This document shows positions 8,041-17,455 of a stretch of 40,251 nt of DNA, piece after piece. The stretch's first letter is position 1. Each line of letters starts with the position of its first letter. Position numbers and translations under genes: made by a program. The DNA is taken from the NCBI GenBank assembly GCA_028282295.1, contig JANQIE010000164.1, positions 1 to 40,251 of the forward strand, written 5' to 3'. A model generated the notes under the pieces. The model saw only the letters and a program-made list of their open reading frames with translations. It was not told where the DNA came from and ran no database searches. The stretch is from Desulfobacterales bacterium (GTDB lineage: Bacteria > Desulfobacterota > Desulfobacteria > Desulfobacterales > JANQIE01).

Positions 8041-10590
8041 CTAAGCCCAGGTAATCAATCCCGGTGTCATCTTGATCCACTTGTCGCCCCTGGGCGTGGC
8101 CCTGACTGTAAATCCATAGCGGCCGGCACTGTTGCAGGTAATGCCGCATTCGTAAAGATAGCTGCCGTCGCCGATTTCTTTTTCGACGGACATGACCTGG
8201 GTATGACTTTGCGCCAGCTCGCCCAGGCTTTTCACCTGTCCGTAGTAAAGCTGCATTTCGATTTCTTCCGGTTCCAAGTCGCCCAGAAACACTTCGGTGC
8301 TGATCCGGAAGTTCTCTCCTACGCGGTAGGGGCCATCCAGATGACGGACCGGCGGCTTGATCCGAATGGCGTCCCAATGCGAGCGGAAGCGATCGTGTTT
8401 GCGGGCAAGATGAACTGCTTCCTGCCCGTTATTCGCAAAAAGCTCCCGCACCCGCGTTGACGCCGGCTGGTAGTAAAGGCTTTCATACTCGTTAACCATG
8501 CGATGGGCGGAAAAATCGGCCATGGCCACCTTCATCGCCTCTTTCATCATCTTGACCCAACGTGACGGGGCGTCACCGCTTTTCTCTTCGTAAAAACAGG
8601 GGATGACTTCATTTTCAAGCAGGTTGTAAAGGGCGCGGCTCTCTACGGCATCCTGGTAAGCCGGGTCGTTATACTCCTGCCCGTTGCCGATCTGCCAGCC
8701 GCGCTCGGCAGTATAGGCCTCATCCCACCAGCCGTCCAGTACACTCAGATTCAACACGCCGTTCAGCGAGGCTTTCATGCCCGAGGTGCCGCAGGCTTCA
8801 TAGGGTCGGCGGGGTGTGTTGAGCCAGACATCGGCGCCCTGAATCAGGGTGCGGGCGATGAAGGTATTGTAGTTTTCCAGAAAAACCACCCGGCCGCGAA
8901 TCAACGGGCGCTGGCTGAATTGGATAATCCGCTGGATCAGGGCCTTGCCTTCGTCGTCCTTGGGATGGGCCTTGCCGGCAAAAATAAACTGCACCGGCCA
9001 CGACGAAGAACTGATCAAGGCTTCCAGGCGCTCGGGATCGGCAAAGAGCAGATTGGCCCGTTTGTAGGTGGCAAAGCGCCGGGCAAACGCGATGGTGAGC
9101 ACATCCTGGTCCAGCACCGCCTCGGCCTCTTCCATTTGCGCCTTGGGCGCGTTGCGCCGGGCCAATTGCTTCACCATCAGCTTGCGGCAGGTTCGCACCA
9201 GGCGGCTGCGGCTCATCTCATGGCCGCGCCAGATTTCCTCGTCGTAGATCTCGTCGATCCGGTTGATAATGGCCGGATCAGTGGGCCGTTGCTGCCATTC
9301 CGGCCCCAGGTAACGATCAAACAGCAAGGCGTTTTCCCGCGAAATGTAACTGGGCGTGTGCACCCCGTTGGTAATGTGCCCGATGGGGATCTCTTCTTCG
9401 GGCCGATCCGGCCACACATGGGCCCACATGCCCCGGGCCACCCTGCCGTGCAGACGGCTGACCCCGTTGCAGTTCTGGGCCAGCCGCAGACCAAGCACAA
9501 ACATGGAAAGGGGGGATTCGGGGTTTGATTTGTCGATCTGGCCCCAGGACAAGATTTCATCCTTGGCCGTGCCGAGCTGTTTCTGCAGCGGATCAAGGTA
9601 AGGACGCACCAAATCCACCTCAAATTCATCATGCCCGGCCGCCACCGGTGTGTGGGTTGTAAAAATCGTGGTGCGCGGAACAATTTCAAGGGCGGTCTCC
9701 AGGCTCACCGAATGCCGTTGCATGATCTGGGACAGCCGCTCCAGGCTGGAAAAGGCGCTATGTCCTTCGTTTAAGTGACACACTGCCGGGTCGAGCCCCA
9801 AGGCATACAGGGTGCGCATCCCGCCAATCCCCAGCAGGACCTCCTGGGCCAGCCGGTTTTCGCCGTCCCCGGCATACAGGCGGGCGGTGATGTCACGGAT
9901 CGCCGGTGTGTTTTCAACCAGATTGGTGTCGAGCAGATAAAGTGGAATGCGCCCTACCATTATTTTCCAGACACAGGCGTTGATGGTGCCCTCCGGGCCT
10001 TCGATGGCGATCTTGATTTCCCGGCCGTTGGGATCAAGGGCCCGCACGGCCGGTAATTGATACAAATCGACTTCGGGATATTCTTCCTGCTGCCAGCCGT
10101 CCGGATTCAGGTATTGACGAAAATACCCCTGGCGGTAAAGCAGGCCGATCCCGACCAGCGGCAGGCCCTTATCCGAAGCGGCTTTCAAGTGATCGCCCGC
10201 CAGAATACCCAACCCGCCCGAGTAAATCGGCAGGCTTTCGTGCAGCCCGAATTCCATGGAAAAGTAAGCGATCGGATTCTGATGACTCAACGTCTCGCTA
10301 TCTGCATACGGCGCTTGTTTTAAATGGGTTCTAAATTGGGATTTGACCCTTTTTTGATGGGCCAGAAAGCTCTCGTCCCGGGCCAGCTCGGTATACCGGT
10401 CTTGGGAAATGCGTGTCAGAAAGGTAAGCGGATTGCGCCCGGCCTTCTTCCAAAGACTTGGATCAATTCTGCGAAACAGTTCGATGGCATCCAGATTCCA
10501 GCACCACCAAAGATTGCGCGACAACTCATCTAAAAACGATATCGGCTCCGGAATGGACGGAAACACCTGAAATGTCTGAATATTATTCAT
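8041..10590 (-). CDS. glgP: Alpha-glucan (glycogen) phosphorylase, GT35
   Basis: An 849-residue phosphorylase releasing glucose-1-phosphate from glycogen ends, using pyridoxal phosphate. The N-terminus (about 10-110, NLWWCWNLDAIELFRRIDPSLW) is the DUF3417 domain typical of the shorter bacterial/archaeal alpha-glucan phosphorylases. The catalytic core has HLNEGHSAF, THTPVAAGHDEF and the cofactor site GTSGMKASLNG with Lys606. The C-terminal 100 residues are beta-rich, as in this subfamily. A CBM48 protein lies 88 bp upstream on the same strand and probably shares its transcript. The glucose-1-phosphate product could feed the UDP-glucose pyrophosphorylase encoded upstream. Confidence 0.95.
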   Translation of the reverse strand: MNNIQTFQVFPSIPEPISFLDELSRNLWWCWNLDAIELFRRIDPSLWKKAGRNPLTFLTRISQDRYTELARDESFLAHQKRVKSQFRTHLKQAPYADSETLSHQNPIAYFSMEFGLHESLPIYSGGLGILAGDHLKAASDKGLPLVGIGLLYRQGYFRQYLNPDGWQQEEYPEVDLYQLPAVRALDPNGREIKIAIEGPEGTINACVWKIMVGRIPLYLLDTNLVENTPAIRDITARLYAGDGENRLAQEVLLGIGGMRTLYALGLDPAVCHLNEGHSAFSSLERLSQIMQRHSVSLETALEIVPRTTIFTTHTPVAAGHDEFEVDLVRPYLDPLQKQLGTAKDEILSWGQIDKSNPESPLSMFVLGLRLAQNCNGVSRLHGRVARGMWAHVWPDRPEEEIPIGHITNGVHTPSYISRENALLFDRYLGPEWQQRPTDPAIINRIDEIYDEEIWRGHEMSRSRLVRTCRKLMVKQLARRNAPKAQMEEAEAVLDQDVLTIAFARRFATYKRANLLFADPERLEALISSSSWPVQFIFAGKAHPKDDEGKALIQRIIQFSQRPLIRGRVVFLENYNTFIARTLIQGADVWLNTPRRPYEACGTSGMKASLNGVLNLSVLDGWWDEAYTAERGWQIGNGQEYNDPAYQDAVESRALYNLLENEVIPCFYEEKSGDAPSRWVKMMKEAMKVAMADFSAHRMVNEYESLYYQPASTRVRELFANNGQEAVHLARKHDRFRSHWDAIRIKPPVRHLDGPYRVGENFRISTEVFLGDLEPEEIEMQLYYGQVKSLGELAQSHTQVMSVEKEIGDGSYLYECGITCNSAGRYGFTVRATPRGDKWIKMTPGLITWA

Positions 10591-10678
10591 ATCACCACCT
10601 GCGTGTTAACAAGGTCACATTACTCTTGCACCGGATAGGCCGGTTGGGATGACAAAACGAAAAAAAAATATTTACGGC

Positions 10679-10987
10679 CTAAAGCACCACGACCGAATTG
10701 TCGGCATCGCCGAAACCGTTGGGAACGTAGCTATCGGCTTCGCCGTCGTTTTCCCAGCACTCGTTGTCGAGTAAATACCGAAACTGGTACTTCTTTTCTT
10801 TGGGCAGATCCAGCGTGACTGTGAACGCCCCGCTTTTTAGTGCTTTCATTGGCGTGGCGCGGGTGTTCCAGTTGTTGAAATCGCCTACCAGAAAGACACG
10901 TGCGGCGGTATTGGCATTTTGTTTCGGTAGGGTGAACGTCACTTTGCAAATCGGTTTCGATTTGAGATAGCGTTTTTTCAGGCTCAT
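10679..10987 (-). CDS. Small stand-alone CBM48 (isoamylase N-terminal/AMPK-like) glycogen-binding protein
   Basis: A 102-residue protein that is essentially one early-set beta-sandwich. RVFLVGDFNNWN, the KYQFRYLLD strand and the final DADNSVVVL are the glucan-binding signature of CBM48. It has no catalytic domain and no signal peptide, so it is probably a cytoplasmic glycogen-binding or targeting protein. The start is supported by TAGGAGG seven bases before the ATG. It precedes glgP by 88 bp, suggesting it helps place phosphorylase on the glycogen particle; that role is inferred. Confidence 0.85.
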   Translation of the reverse strand: MSLKKRYLKSKPICKVTFTLPKQNANTAARVFLVGDFNNWNTRATPMKALKSGAFTVTLDLPKEKKYQFRYLLDNECWENDGEADSYVPNGFGDADNSVVVL

Positions 10988-11097
10988 TGCATCGCCTCCT
11001 AACGGGGAAGACTCATGTTTTTGAAATGAACAAATGATTGCGAATAGATAATACCCAACACCATGGCTGTAAACCGATGTCGTGCACTTTTAGGCTT

Positions 11098-11241
11098 GTG
11101 TCCATCCGGAAATAGCATCTTTTGGCCCCCGGCGGCGTTCTCGCATTTTTAAAATCCTCGACATAGCCCGCGCCATGCCTGCGGTTTTAAAAATGCTCGG
11201 GCCTTGCCGGGAACCAAAATTTACTATTTCCGGATGGACAC
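11098..11241 (-). mobile_element. MITE-like element, copy 1 (144 bp)
   Basis: Begins GTGTCCATCCGGAAATAG and ends CTATTTCCGGATGGACAC, a perfect terminal inverted repeat. It is flanked on both sides by the 6-bp direct repeat AGGCTT (11092-11097 and 11242-11247). The interior carries the core around CCTCGACATAGC/GCCATGCCTGCGG. Orientation is opposite to the copies at 15796, 19348 and 40144. It fills much of the 397-bp gap between the debranching enzyme stop and the CBM48 gene; I see no gene in the rest. Confidence 0.85.
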
Positions 11242-11384
11242 AGGCTTGTTGGGATCGTAACAGACAGGACTCCTGTAATTTCGATTTATAAAAAGCAAAA
11301 GTCAATCGAATTTCAACCAATGCCAGGGCATTCGCATTTGGAAATTATCCCGATGATAGTGGTGGCGCCGGGCCGGCGACCTGA

Positions 11385-14300
11385 TCACGCCAACAACGTC
11401 CAGACCCGCAACAGCTCACTCACTCCCCAGGCCTGGGCGCGGCACCCGCGCTGGAGGTGTGGATAATCCCCGTCAACGATTTCGGGCATTTGACCGATGC
11501 AACCGGTGTCGAGCAGCCGCCCGGCGGCGCCGAGCCATGCCCTGGCGGTCGGTTTGGCCTGGGGGCCGTAGGTCCGCACCCAGGCTTCACAATAGGCCGG
11601 CATGGGCCAGGTCCAGGCGGTGCCGTTGTGATAGGCCGGTTTGCGCCGGGTATCTTCATCTCCCTGATAGCGCCCCTGGTAGGGCCGGTGGGGATCGGCC
11701 AACGGTTGCCCGTTGCGCGTAATCACCAGCGGATGCCGTGTGGGACGATCAGCCAGGCTGCGGATGGCGCCCGGCACCAGCAGCTCGCTGCAGGCATCCA
11801 GGATCTTGCGGCACTTGTCGCTGTCATCCACGGCCCCCAGCGTAATTGCCAGCAGTTGGTTGGGCCGCAGGGCGTCGTCGGCCGCGGCGGTCTGCACCGG
11901 GCCGCCGGAAGCGGTCCACAGACCATCGGCAAGGTATTCTTCTTCGGCCAACCAGAAATAGTCTGAAATCGAAGTCTTCACCCGGTTCGCCAGCAGGCGC
12001 CACCGGTCGCGGTGTGCGTCGTCGTCAATGGTCGCCAGGAAGCAAAGGGCGTTGTACCAAAGCGCCTGGATTTCGATGGGAAAGCCTTCACGGGGTGTGC
12101 CGGCCGGAAAGTTGGTGTCCATCCAGGTAAAATGCGAGGGGCTGAAGAGCAGCCCGGTGTCCGGGTCCATGTAAATCCCGTTGGCCGGCCGGCCGGTCAG
12201 GGCCCGGCCGATGGACAGGATCACTTCGCGCACCGACCGGTTTTTGCAGGGTTCTTCCAGAAACGCGGCCCCGCCTTCTTGTTGCGCCAAATCGGCACAG
12301 GCGGCGACAAACCACAACGGCGCGTCGGAGGTATCGCGATTTGTCGCGTTGTCGCCGTGAATCATGTTGGGCAAGGTGCCGTCTGCTTCAAAGCGGCCGA
12401 ACTGATGCAGCACCTTGCGGGCTTCAGTGGTCATTCCGGCGCCGATCAGGCCGCGTGCGACGATCAGCGAATCACGGCCCCAGTCAAGGAACCAGGGATA
12501 TCCCGCAATTACGGAAGCAAATGCGCCGCGTTGGACGATAAATTGTCTGAGCGCTGTTTTCAATTGCGCCGTAAAAGAACCGCGCCGTTGTTGGGGAAAC
12601 GCAAAGGTCCCTGCTTTTGGCGTTTTATCCGGGGTAGCGGCCACGCCGTTTGCGCCGACCCCGGCAATCAGCTCGACGTAGTGATCGCCCTGCAACGTTG
12701 CGGTAAAATAGCCGGGACTGAACAGGTCCGAATCCGGGTCAAGGCCCCGTTCGGCCTCGTGCGGCCGGTGAACCATGTAGGTCCATTCCGGCTCGGAAAC
12801 AAACTGTCCGCCGCTCAGGCCGACTGTCAGAGGCCGGCCAGCATCCGGTGCAAACACAAAATGATCCTCCCGGGCGGTGACCGCGCCGGGCCACTCGGTT
12901 TCCGGCCCCTGGTAAGCCTTGGTGGTGTTGTGAAAGTTGCGGTCTTCAATATCCGGCCGCAGAATCAAACGGACTTCGATATTGTCGTCCAACAGACCGG
13001 TGCGTTTGGCTGCGGCGTGACGGTAAAATCCGATGCGAATCCGATTGTGGCCGTCATCCATGCGCTGGCGCATGGTCAACAGTACGTGTTCGCCCTGACC
13101 GGCCGGAACGCGGTAGCGCCGGCAGCCGGCCCCCTCGTCATCGATAAAAAAGGCATCGATGCAATCGCGGTCCAGGGGCTGCGAAAATCCCTGGTAGACC
13201 AGCCACACCCGGCAACGGCTGAACATGATCCGGCGATCCTCGGGAATCTGCGGGTGCAGGTTCGCGGCCAGCAAGGCGTTGTAGCGGCTCAACAGGATTT
13301 CACCATGCACCGGGCTCAACATCATGGCACCGCGCCCGTTGACCGCCAGAAATTCGTACTGCCCGCCGGTCAGCGCATCGCGTTTTAACAGCCGCCGCAG
13401 ACGGATCTGTTCCGGCGGGGCCAGGTAAAGGAGCGGCGCCTGCACATGGCGGGTGCCGGCCGGCGCGAACAGCGATAGGGTCAGCGTCACGTCGCGGTGC
13501 GCCGCTGTGATGGTTCGCGGTACAAACAAGGCAAAATGGTCGTGTCCGGTTTGCGGCAGGCTCTCTTCCTGGCGCAAACAGGTGTCACCGTCCATCAAAC
13601 GGGCCCGGAAAGGGTGCGCCGCCTGCACCAGCAAAAAGTGCCCCGGCGGCACCATGACCTGCCGCGTCTCATCGCGCCCCACGCGCCAGACCACCACACG
13701 GGTTTCATCGCTATCGGGATTCAACGCGCGGCAATAGGCCAGCGGATTTTTTTGCAGGGCATAGGCCTGGGGATTCGGTTCGAAATCTGGCTGGTCGCTC
13801 AATCCCTTTATCGCCTGATGTACTTCAAGAGCCTTGGCCCGCAGTTTCTGAAGCATCACCCGCAACGGCAAGCCGGGATCGTGAGCAGAGTGTTCGCCGA
13901 TTGCCGTTAAATCCTGGGAGTCGGCCGACAGGCAGACCACCTGACCGGGTGTCAGCGGCAATCGTGCCAAGGGGCCGTCATGGTGGACCGTGACGGCTGC
14001 GGTGGTGACCAGATCAGTCAACGTTTCGGCGTCAAGCCCGGCGTCGTCCCGCCGCCATTGGGCTGTTTGGGGGTGCCGGTCATCCAGATTGGCAGCCACC
14101 ACAAGGGTTTTGCGGGAGGGCCGGTGCCGGCGTTTTAAAACAATCACGTTGCCGGCGCCCTGCTGGATGAGCGCCAGTTCGGTGTCATCGTAAAAGGCCG
14201 GATGGGCTTTAAGAATGCCCGCCAGACGGTTTAAAAAATCGACAATGTTCGGTTCGCCGCCCCAATTAAGGGTGCAGGCCTGATGCACATTGATTTTATC

Positions 14301-15686
14301 GGCCGCCAGCCACTCCACACCGTTGGCATAGGCAAAGGCGCCATGGGGGCTGCACAAGGCGCACAGCGCGGTGCGCAGCCGGGCCCAGTTTTCTCCGCGA
14401 ACCGCTAGACGTTGATTGTCGTGGGTTTCGGCGAAATTGAGCATGCCGCCCACCGTGGCGGCAAATTCCAGGGCGCCGGGGTAGTAGGATTCGATTTGCC
14501 TGCGATCATAATTTTGAAACAGCTCGGAATAGGCCCAGTTGAAATTGGCGCGGTTCAGCAGGTCCCGCGTCACCGTCAATTTGCCCCCCAAGCCTTCCAA
14601 CAGGAAAATCGTATCCGGATACTCTTCCCGCACCCGGGCGATAATATAGCGCCAGGCGTCCACGGGAATCATGTACCCGGCATCGCACCGAAACCCGTCC
14701 ACCCCGCGCCGGCACCAGATCAGAAAAACATCGGCCATGTACTGCCACAAATCGGTCTGGTGGTAATCCAGGCGGGTTAAATCTTCCCAGCGCACCCCCC
14801 AGGCACCGGGTACTTCGATGGTGCCGTCGGCTTCCCGGACCAGCCATTGGGGGTGGCTTTCGTGCAAACCCGCGGCCCATCCGGTGTGATTGATGGCGAT
14901 GTCGATGAGCAGTTTACCGTTGCGGGCATGCACGGCATCGATCAGTTCGATAAACTGCTCCAAGGGGGTGGCGGCCGGATCAAAGCGGGCCAGGGCCGGG
15001 TCGACGGCGGTGAAGCTCAGGGCGGCGTAGGGGCTGCCGTAACGGCCCATGCGGGCATAGGTGGTCGGCGTGGGGTGCACCGGCAGCAGTTGGATATACC
15101 GGCACCCGAGCCGGCCGATTATGAAATCAAGATCCGCGATCAGGTCCCGAAACGTGCCGGACGGCGGGATTACGGTGTAGCCGTCTTTGTCGAGCTGTTC
15201 GATCAGGGCCTCTTTCTGAGGATCCTGGCTGCGGGCGGTTTTATGGGGACCGAACTGGCGCACAAAGGCGTTGTAAAGGGTGTTGGCCCCGCAGGTGTCG
15301 GCCGGTTCCACGTTGATCACCGTGTTGATCACCGTGTTGGGTCCCGCAGGCCAAACCGGCGCGGCGGCCCCGGTTTGCAAAAATATGCCCTTGGCCTGGA
15401 AATGACCGACCTGACTGAGCCCTAACCGTAACGTAAAGGTGCAATCGTCCTGGCGGGTCATGGGAATGTCGTACCAGTCCTTGCCCAGGCGCGGTTCACC
15501 GGCATCCACCGCGCGGATGATTTCCCGGCGCCGGGCGGCGGCGTGGCCCAGGTTGGTGCGCAGCCAGGCGGTGCCCTCTGCGGCACAGGACAAGCGCAAC
15601 GTAAAGCACAGCAGATCGCCTTTGAACTTCAAAAGGTGCTCACCGGGGGCCGGTTCCTGCTGCAAATCGATTTGATTAGGTTTCAT
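11385..15686 (-). CDS. Bifunctional glycogen debranching enzyme (GH13 + GH133 fusion)
   Basis: A 1433-residue protein that, by family, would shift maltosyl units (4-alpha-glucanotransferase) and hydrolyse the remaining alpha-1,6 glucose (amylo-1,6-glucosidase). The GH13 barrel lies at about 150-600 with nucleophile Asp335 (DGFRCDAGYMIP), acid/base Glu364 (FLLEGLGG) and Asp423 (FAETHDNQ). A beta-rich middle (about 620-960) is followed by a GH133/GDE_C domain (about 980-1433) with GYPWFLDWGRDS (Asp1068, Asp1072), LPNMIHGDNATNRDTSDAPLW and YHNGTAWTWPMPAYCEAW. The order and length recall eukaryotic AGL (about 1530 aa), whereas E. coli GlgX is about 660 aa and lacks GH133. No signal peptide, so cytoplasmic. 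A G-rich ribosome site (GGGGGG) precedes the ATG. It replaces separate transferase and glucosidase genes in this cluster. Confidence 0.92.
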   Translation of the reverse strand: MKPNQIDLQQEPAPGEHLLKFKGDLLCFTLRLSCAAEGTAWLRTNLGHAAARRREIIRAVDAGEPRLGKDWYDIPMTRQDDCTFTLRLGLSQVGHFQAKGIFLQTGAAAPVWPAGPNTVINTVINVEPADTCGANTLYNAFVRQFGPHKTARSQDPQKEALIEQLDKDGYTVIPPSGTFRDLIADLDFIIGRLGCRYIQLLPVHPTPTTYARMGRYGSPYAALSFTAVDPALARFDPAATPLEQFIELIDAVHARNGKLLIDIAINHTGWAAGLHESHPQWLVREADGTIEVPGAWGVRWEDLTRLDYHQTDLWQYMADVFLIWCRRGVDGFRCDAGYMIPVDAWRYIIARVREEYPDTIFLLEGLGGKLTVTRDLLNRANFNWAYSELFQNYDRRQIESYYPGALEFAATVGGMLNFAETHDNQRLAVRGENWARLRTALCALCSPHGAFAYANGVEWLAADKINVHQACTLNWGGEPNIVDFLNRLAGILKAHPAFYDDTELALIQQGAGNVIVLKRRHRPSRKTLVVAANLDDRHPQTAQWRRDDAGLDAETLTDLVTTAAVTVHHDGPLARLPLTPGQVVCLSADSQDLTAIGEHSAHDPGLPLRVMLQKLRAKALEVHQAIKGLSDQPDFEPNPQAYALQKNPLAYCRALNPDSDETRVVVWRVGRDETRQVMVPPGHFLLVQAAHPFRARLMDGDTCLRQEESLPQTGHDHFALFVPRTITAAHRDVTLTLSLFAPAGTRHVQAPLLYLAPPEQIRLRRLLKRDALTGGQYEFLAVNGRGAMMLSPVHGEILLSRYNALLAANLHPQIPEDRRIMFSRCRVWLVYQGFSQPLDRDCIDAFFIDDEGAGCRRYRVPAGQGEHVLLTMRQRMDDGHNRIRIGFYRHAAAKRTGLLDDNIEVRLILRPDIEDRNFHNTTKAYQGPETEWPGAVTAREDHFVFAPDAGRPLTVGLSGGQFVSEPEWTYMVHRPHEAERGLDPDSDLFSPGYFTATLQGDHYVELIAGVGANGVAATPDKTPKAGTFAFPQQRRGSFTAQLKTALRQFIVQRGAFASVIAGYPWFLDWGRDSLIVARGLIGAGMTTEARKVLHQFGRFEADGTLPNMIHGDNATNRDTSDAPLWFVAACADLAQQEGGAAFLEEPCKNRSVREVILSIGRALTGRPANGIYMDPDTGLLFSPSHFTWMDTNFPAGTPREGFPIEIQALWYNALCFLATIDDDAHRDRWRLLANRVKTSISDYFWLAEEEYLADGLWTASGGPVQTAAADDALRPNQLLAITLGAVDDSDKCRKILDACSELLVPGAIRSLADRPTRHPLVITRNGQPLADPHRPYQGRYQGDEDTRRKPAYHNGTAWTWPMPAYCEAWVRTYGPQAKPTARAWLGAAGRLLDTGCIGQMPEIVDGDYPHLQRGCRAQAWGVSELLRVWTLLA

Positions 15687-15795
15687 AGCCCCCCCAAAAA
15701 TTAAGTAACGCTACGAAATTTATCGTAAAAAAGGCGGATAAGGGCAACATAAAACACAATTGCCGGTATTCAACCGGCAATTGGAAAACACGCTG

Positions 15796-15938
15796 GTGTC
15801 CATCCGGAAATAGTAGGTTTTGGTTCCTGGCAAGGCCCGAGCATTTTTAAAACCGCAGGCATAGCAGGCTATGTCGAGGATTTTTAAAAATGCGAGAACG
15901 CCGCCAGGGGCCAAAAGATGCGATTTCCGGATGGGCAC
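15796..15938 (+). mobile_element. MITE-like element, copy 2 (143 bp)
   Basis: Begins GTGTCCATCCGGAAATAG and ends GATTTCCGGATGGGCAC, with the core CCGCAGGCATAGC/GCTATGTCGAGGA. The flanks are ACGCTG (15790-15795) and ACGCTA (15939-15944), a 5/6 direct repeat. It lies in the gap between the debranching enzyme and UDP-glucose pyrophosphorylase genes. Confidence 0.82.
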
Positions 15939-15969
15939 ACGCTAATATTGGGACGCGAATAGGGGGGCG

Positions 15970-17370
15970 TTAGAATTCCAGCAAACCTTCGATACAGGCA
16001 CCGGCTTTAATGACGGCCGGTTCGGGTGAGTGATTCACAATGGTCGCCTCGCCTTGGATGACGACGTTTTGCTCAAAGTGGACATCACCCTTGATTTGCA
16101 GCGATGAACAGGTCGCCAGCGACGGCAAGCCGGCCGCAAAGCGGGCTTCGAACATATCGACTTTCTTGTAGTATTTGGGATCGAGTTTGATGGTCGGGCG
16201 ATCGGATAACCCGGCGGCGCTACGCGCGGGGTTGACGGTCAGGCGGTCATCGGTGGTGAAACTGAAGACGTCGCTACGCACCATCATCAGTTCATTGCAG
16301 CTTTTGACCGGGAAAAAGCGGCTGCGGGGCACTTCCACCGCCGTGGCGCCGTCGAAAAGATTGATGGCCGCGCCCATGGCCGATTCCACCTGGTAAACCG
16401 GCGGCGAGGCGTCATCGCGCGGGTCCAGGGTCTTGGGGTTGAGAATCATCGGCAGATGGACGGCGCTTTCGGCGGCAAGTAATTGCTGCAAAAAGACCAG
16501 ATCGATCCAGATGTTGTTGGTGTTGAAATAGCGGTAGACGCCGATATCGGTGAAGGCGTCCAGTTCGTCCTGAGGGCATTGGGCCGCTTCACGCAGAATC
16601 AGGCGTCCGCTGCGGTGCCGGGCCAGATGACCGCCCTTCATGTCCGCCGGGGTGCGCCGCGACACTTCCATCATGAATGGAAACCGGTTGGCGGCGAAAT
16701 AGCCGAGCAGCGCCTCGTCCAAGGTTGCCCCCAGATTATCGGAATTGGAAATAAACGCGTAGCGAATCCCCTGGTCAATCAACTGCTTGAGAGTGTCCGA
16801 GGTATGCAAGGCGGTGTAGACATCGCCATGTCCGGGCGGATTCCACTCCAGGGCCGGATTGGCCGGCCATTGGGCCGGCGCCAGCGAGTCCTGTAAAATT
16901 TTGGGGAATTTGTTCTGCACGAACATCAGCGGCGGTTGCGCCGGCGCAAGGGTGTCAAGGGCATCCTGGGTGTCCCGGTGCGTGCTGAAACTGTTCATGA
17001 GCGCCAGTCGCACCCCGGCCCGCTGGGCCTGGGCCACGATGATCGCCAGAAACGACAGGCCGTTTTTGACTTTCAATAACGATTTGGCGCCGGTGAGCCC
17101 CATGCTGGTGCCGAGGCCGCCGTTTAGGGTGACCTTGACGGCCTGCGGCAGGGCCTGCCTGCCGCGGGCTTGGAACTCATCCAGGTCCTCGATGGCTTTG
17201 ATATCGCCGCTTGCCACCGGTTCGATATCCGTGTTGTGCAACAGGCCGTCATCGCCGCCCCGGATTTTGGCGTAATAGTGGGCAAAGGTTTCGATCACCG
17301 CCGGTTTCAGACCGGCGGCTTGCATCTTTGTGGAAAACGCGTCGATGTGATTTTTTGTCGTAGATGCCAT
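15970..17370 (-). CDS. UTP-glucose-1-phosphate uridylyltransferase, UGP2/UDPGP family
   Basis: A 466-residue enzyme that would make UDP-glucose from UTP and glucose-1-phosphate. The nucleotide-binding loop KVTLNGGLGTSMGLTGAKSL (about 79-98) and the following MNSFSTHRDT and FVQNKFPKI segments mark the eukaryote-type UDPGP family (PF01704), not bacterial GalU (about 300 aa). The C-terminus (GDVHFEQNVVIQGEATIVN) is the usual left-handed beta-helix. It is upstream of the glycogen genes on the same strand and is the only nucleotide-sugar pyrophosphorylase seen here, suggesting it supplies glycogen synthase. It could equally serve cell-envelope sugars. Weak ribosome site (GGGAAT) at the ATG. Confidence 0.9.
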   Translation of the reverse strand: MASTTKNHIDAFSTKMQAAGLKPAVIETFAHYYAKIRGGDDGLLHNTDIEPVASGDIKAIEDLDEFQARGRQALPQAVKVTLNGGLGTSMGLTGAKSLLKVKNGLSFLAIIVAQAQRAGVRLALMNSFSTHRDTQDALDTLAPAQPPLMFVQNKFPKILQDSLAPAQWPANPALEWNPPGHGDVYTALHTSDTLKQLIDQGIRYAFISNSDNLGATLDEALLGYFAANRFPFMMEVSRRTPADMKGGHLARHRSGRLILREAAQCPQDELDAFTDIGVYRYFNTNNIWIDLVFLQQLLAAESAVHLPMILNPKTLDPRDDASPPVYQVESAMGAAINLFDGATAVEVPRSRFFPVKSCNELMMVRSDVFSFTTDDRLTVNPARSAAGLSDRPTIKLDPKYYKKVDMFEARFAAGLPSLATCSSLQIKGDVHFEQNVVIQGEATIVNHSPEPAVIKAGACIEGLLEF

Positions 17371-17455
17371 ATTCCCAATGCGTTCGTGATTGCGCGGCGT
17401 GGCAACCGCCGGGTTCAGGTCCCCACCGCAATTTTTAATTTGTCATTCTTAATTA

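Noticed and set aside
12012-13388. 458-codon open frame on the plus strand
   Set aside because: It is antisense to the debranching enzyme, whose motifs and domain order are clear; long antisense frames are expected in GC-rich genes.
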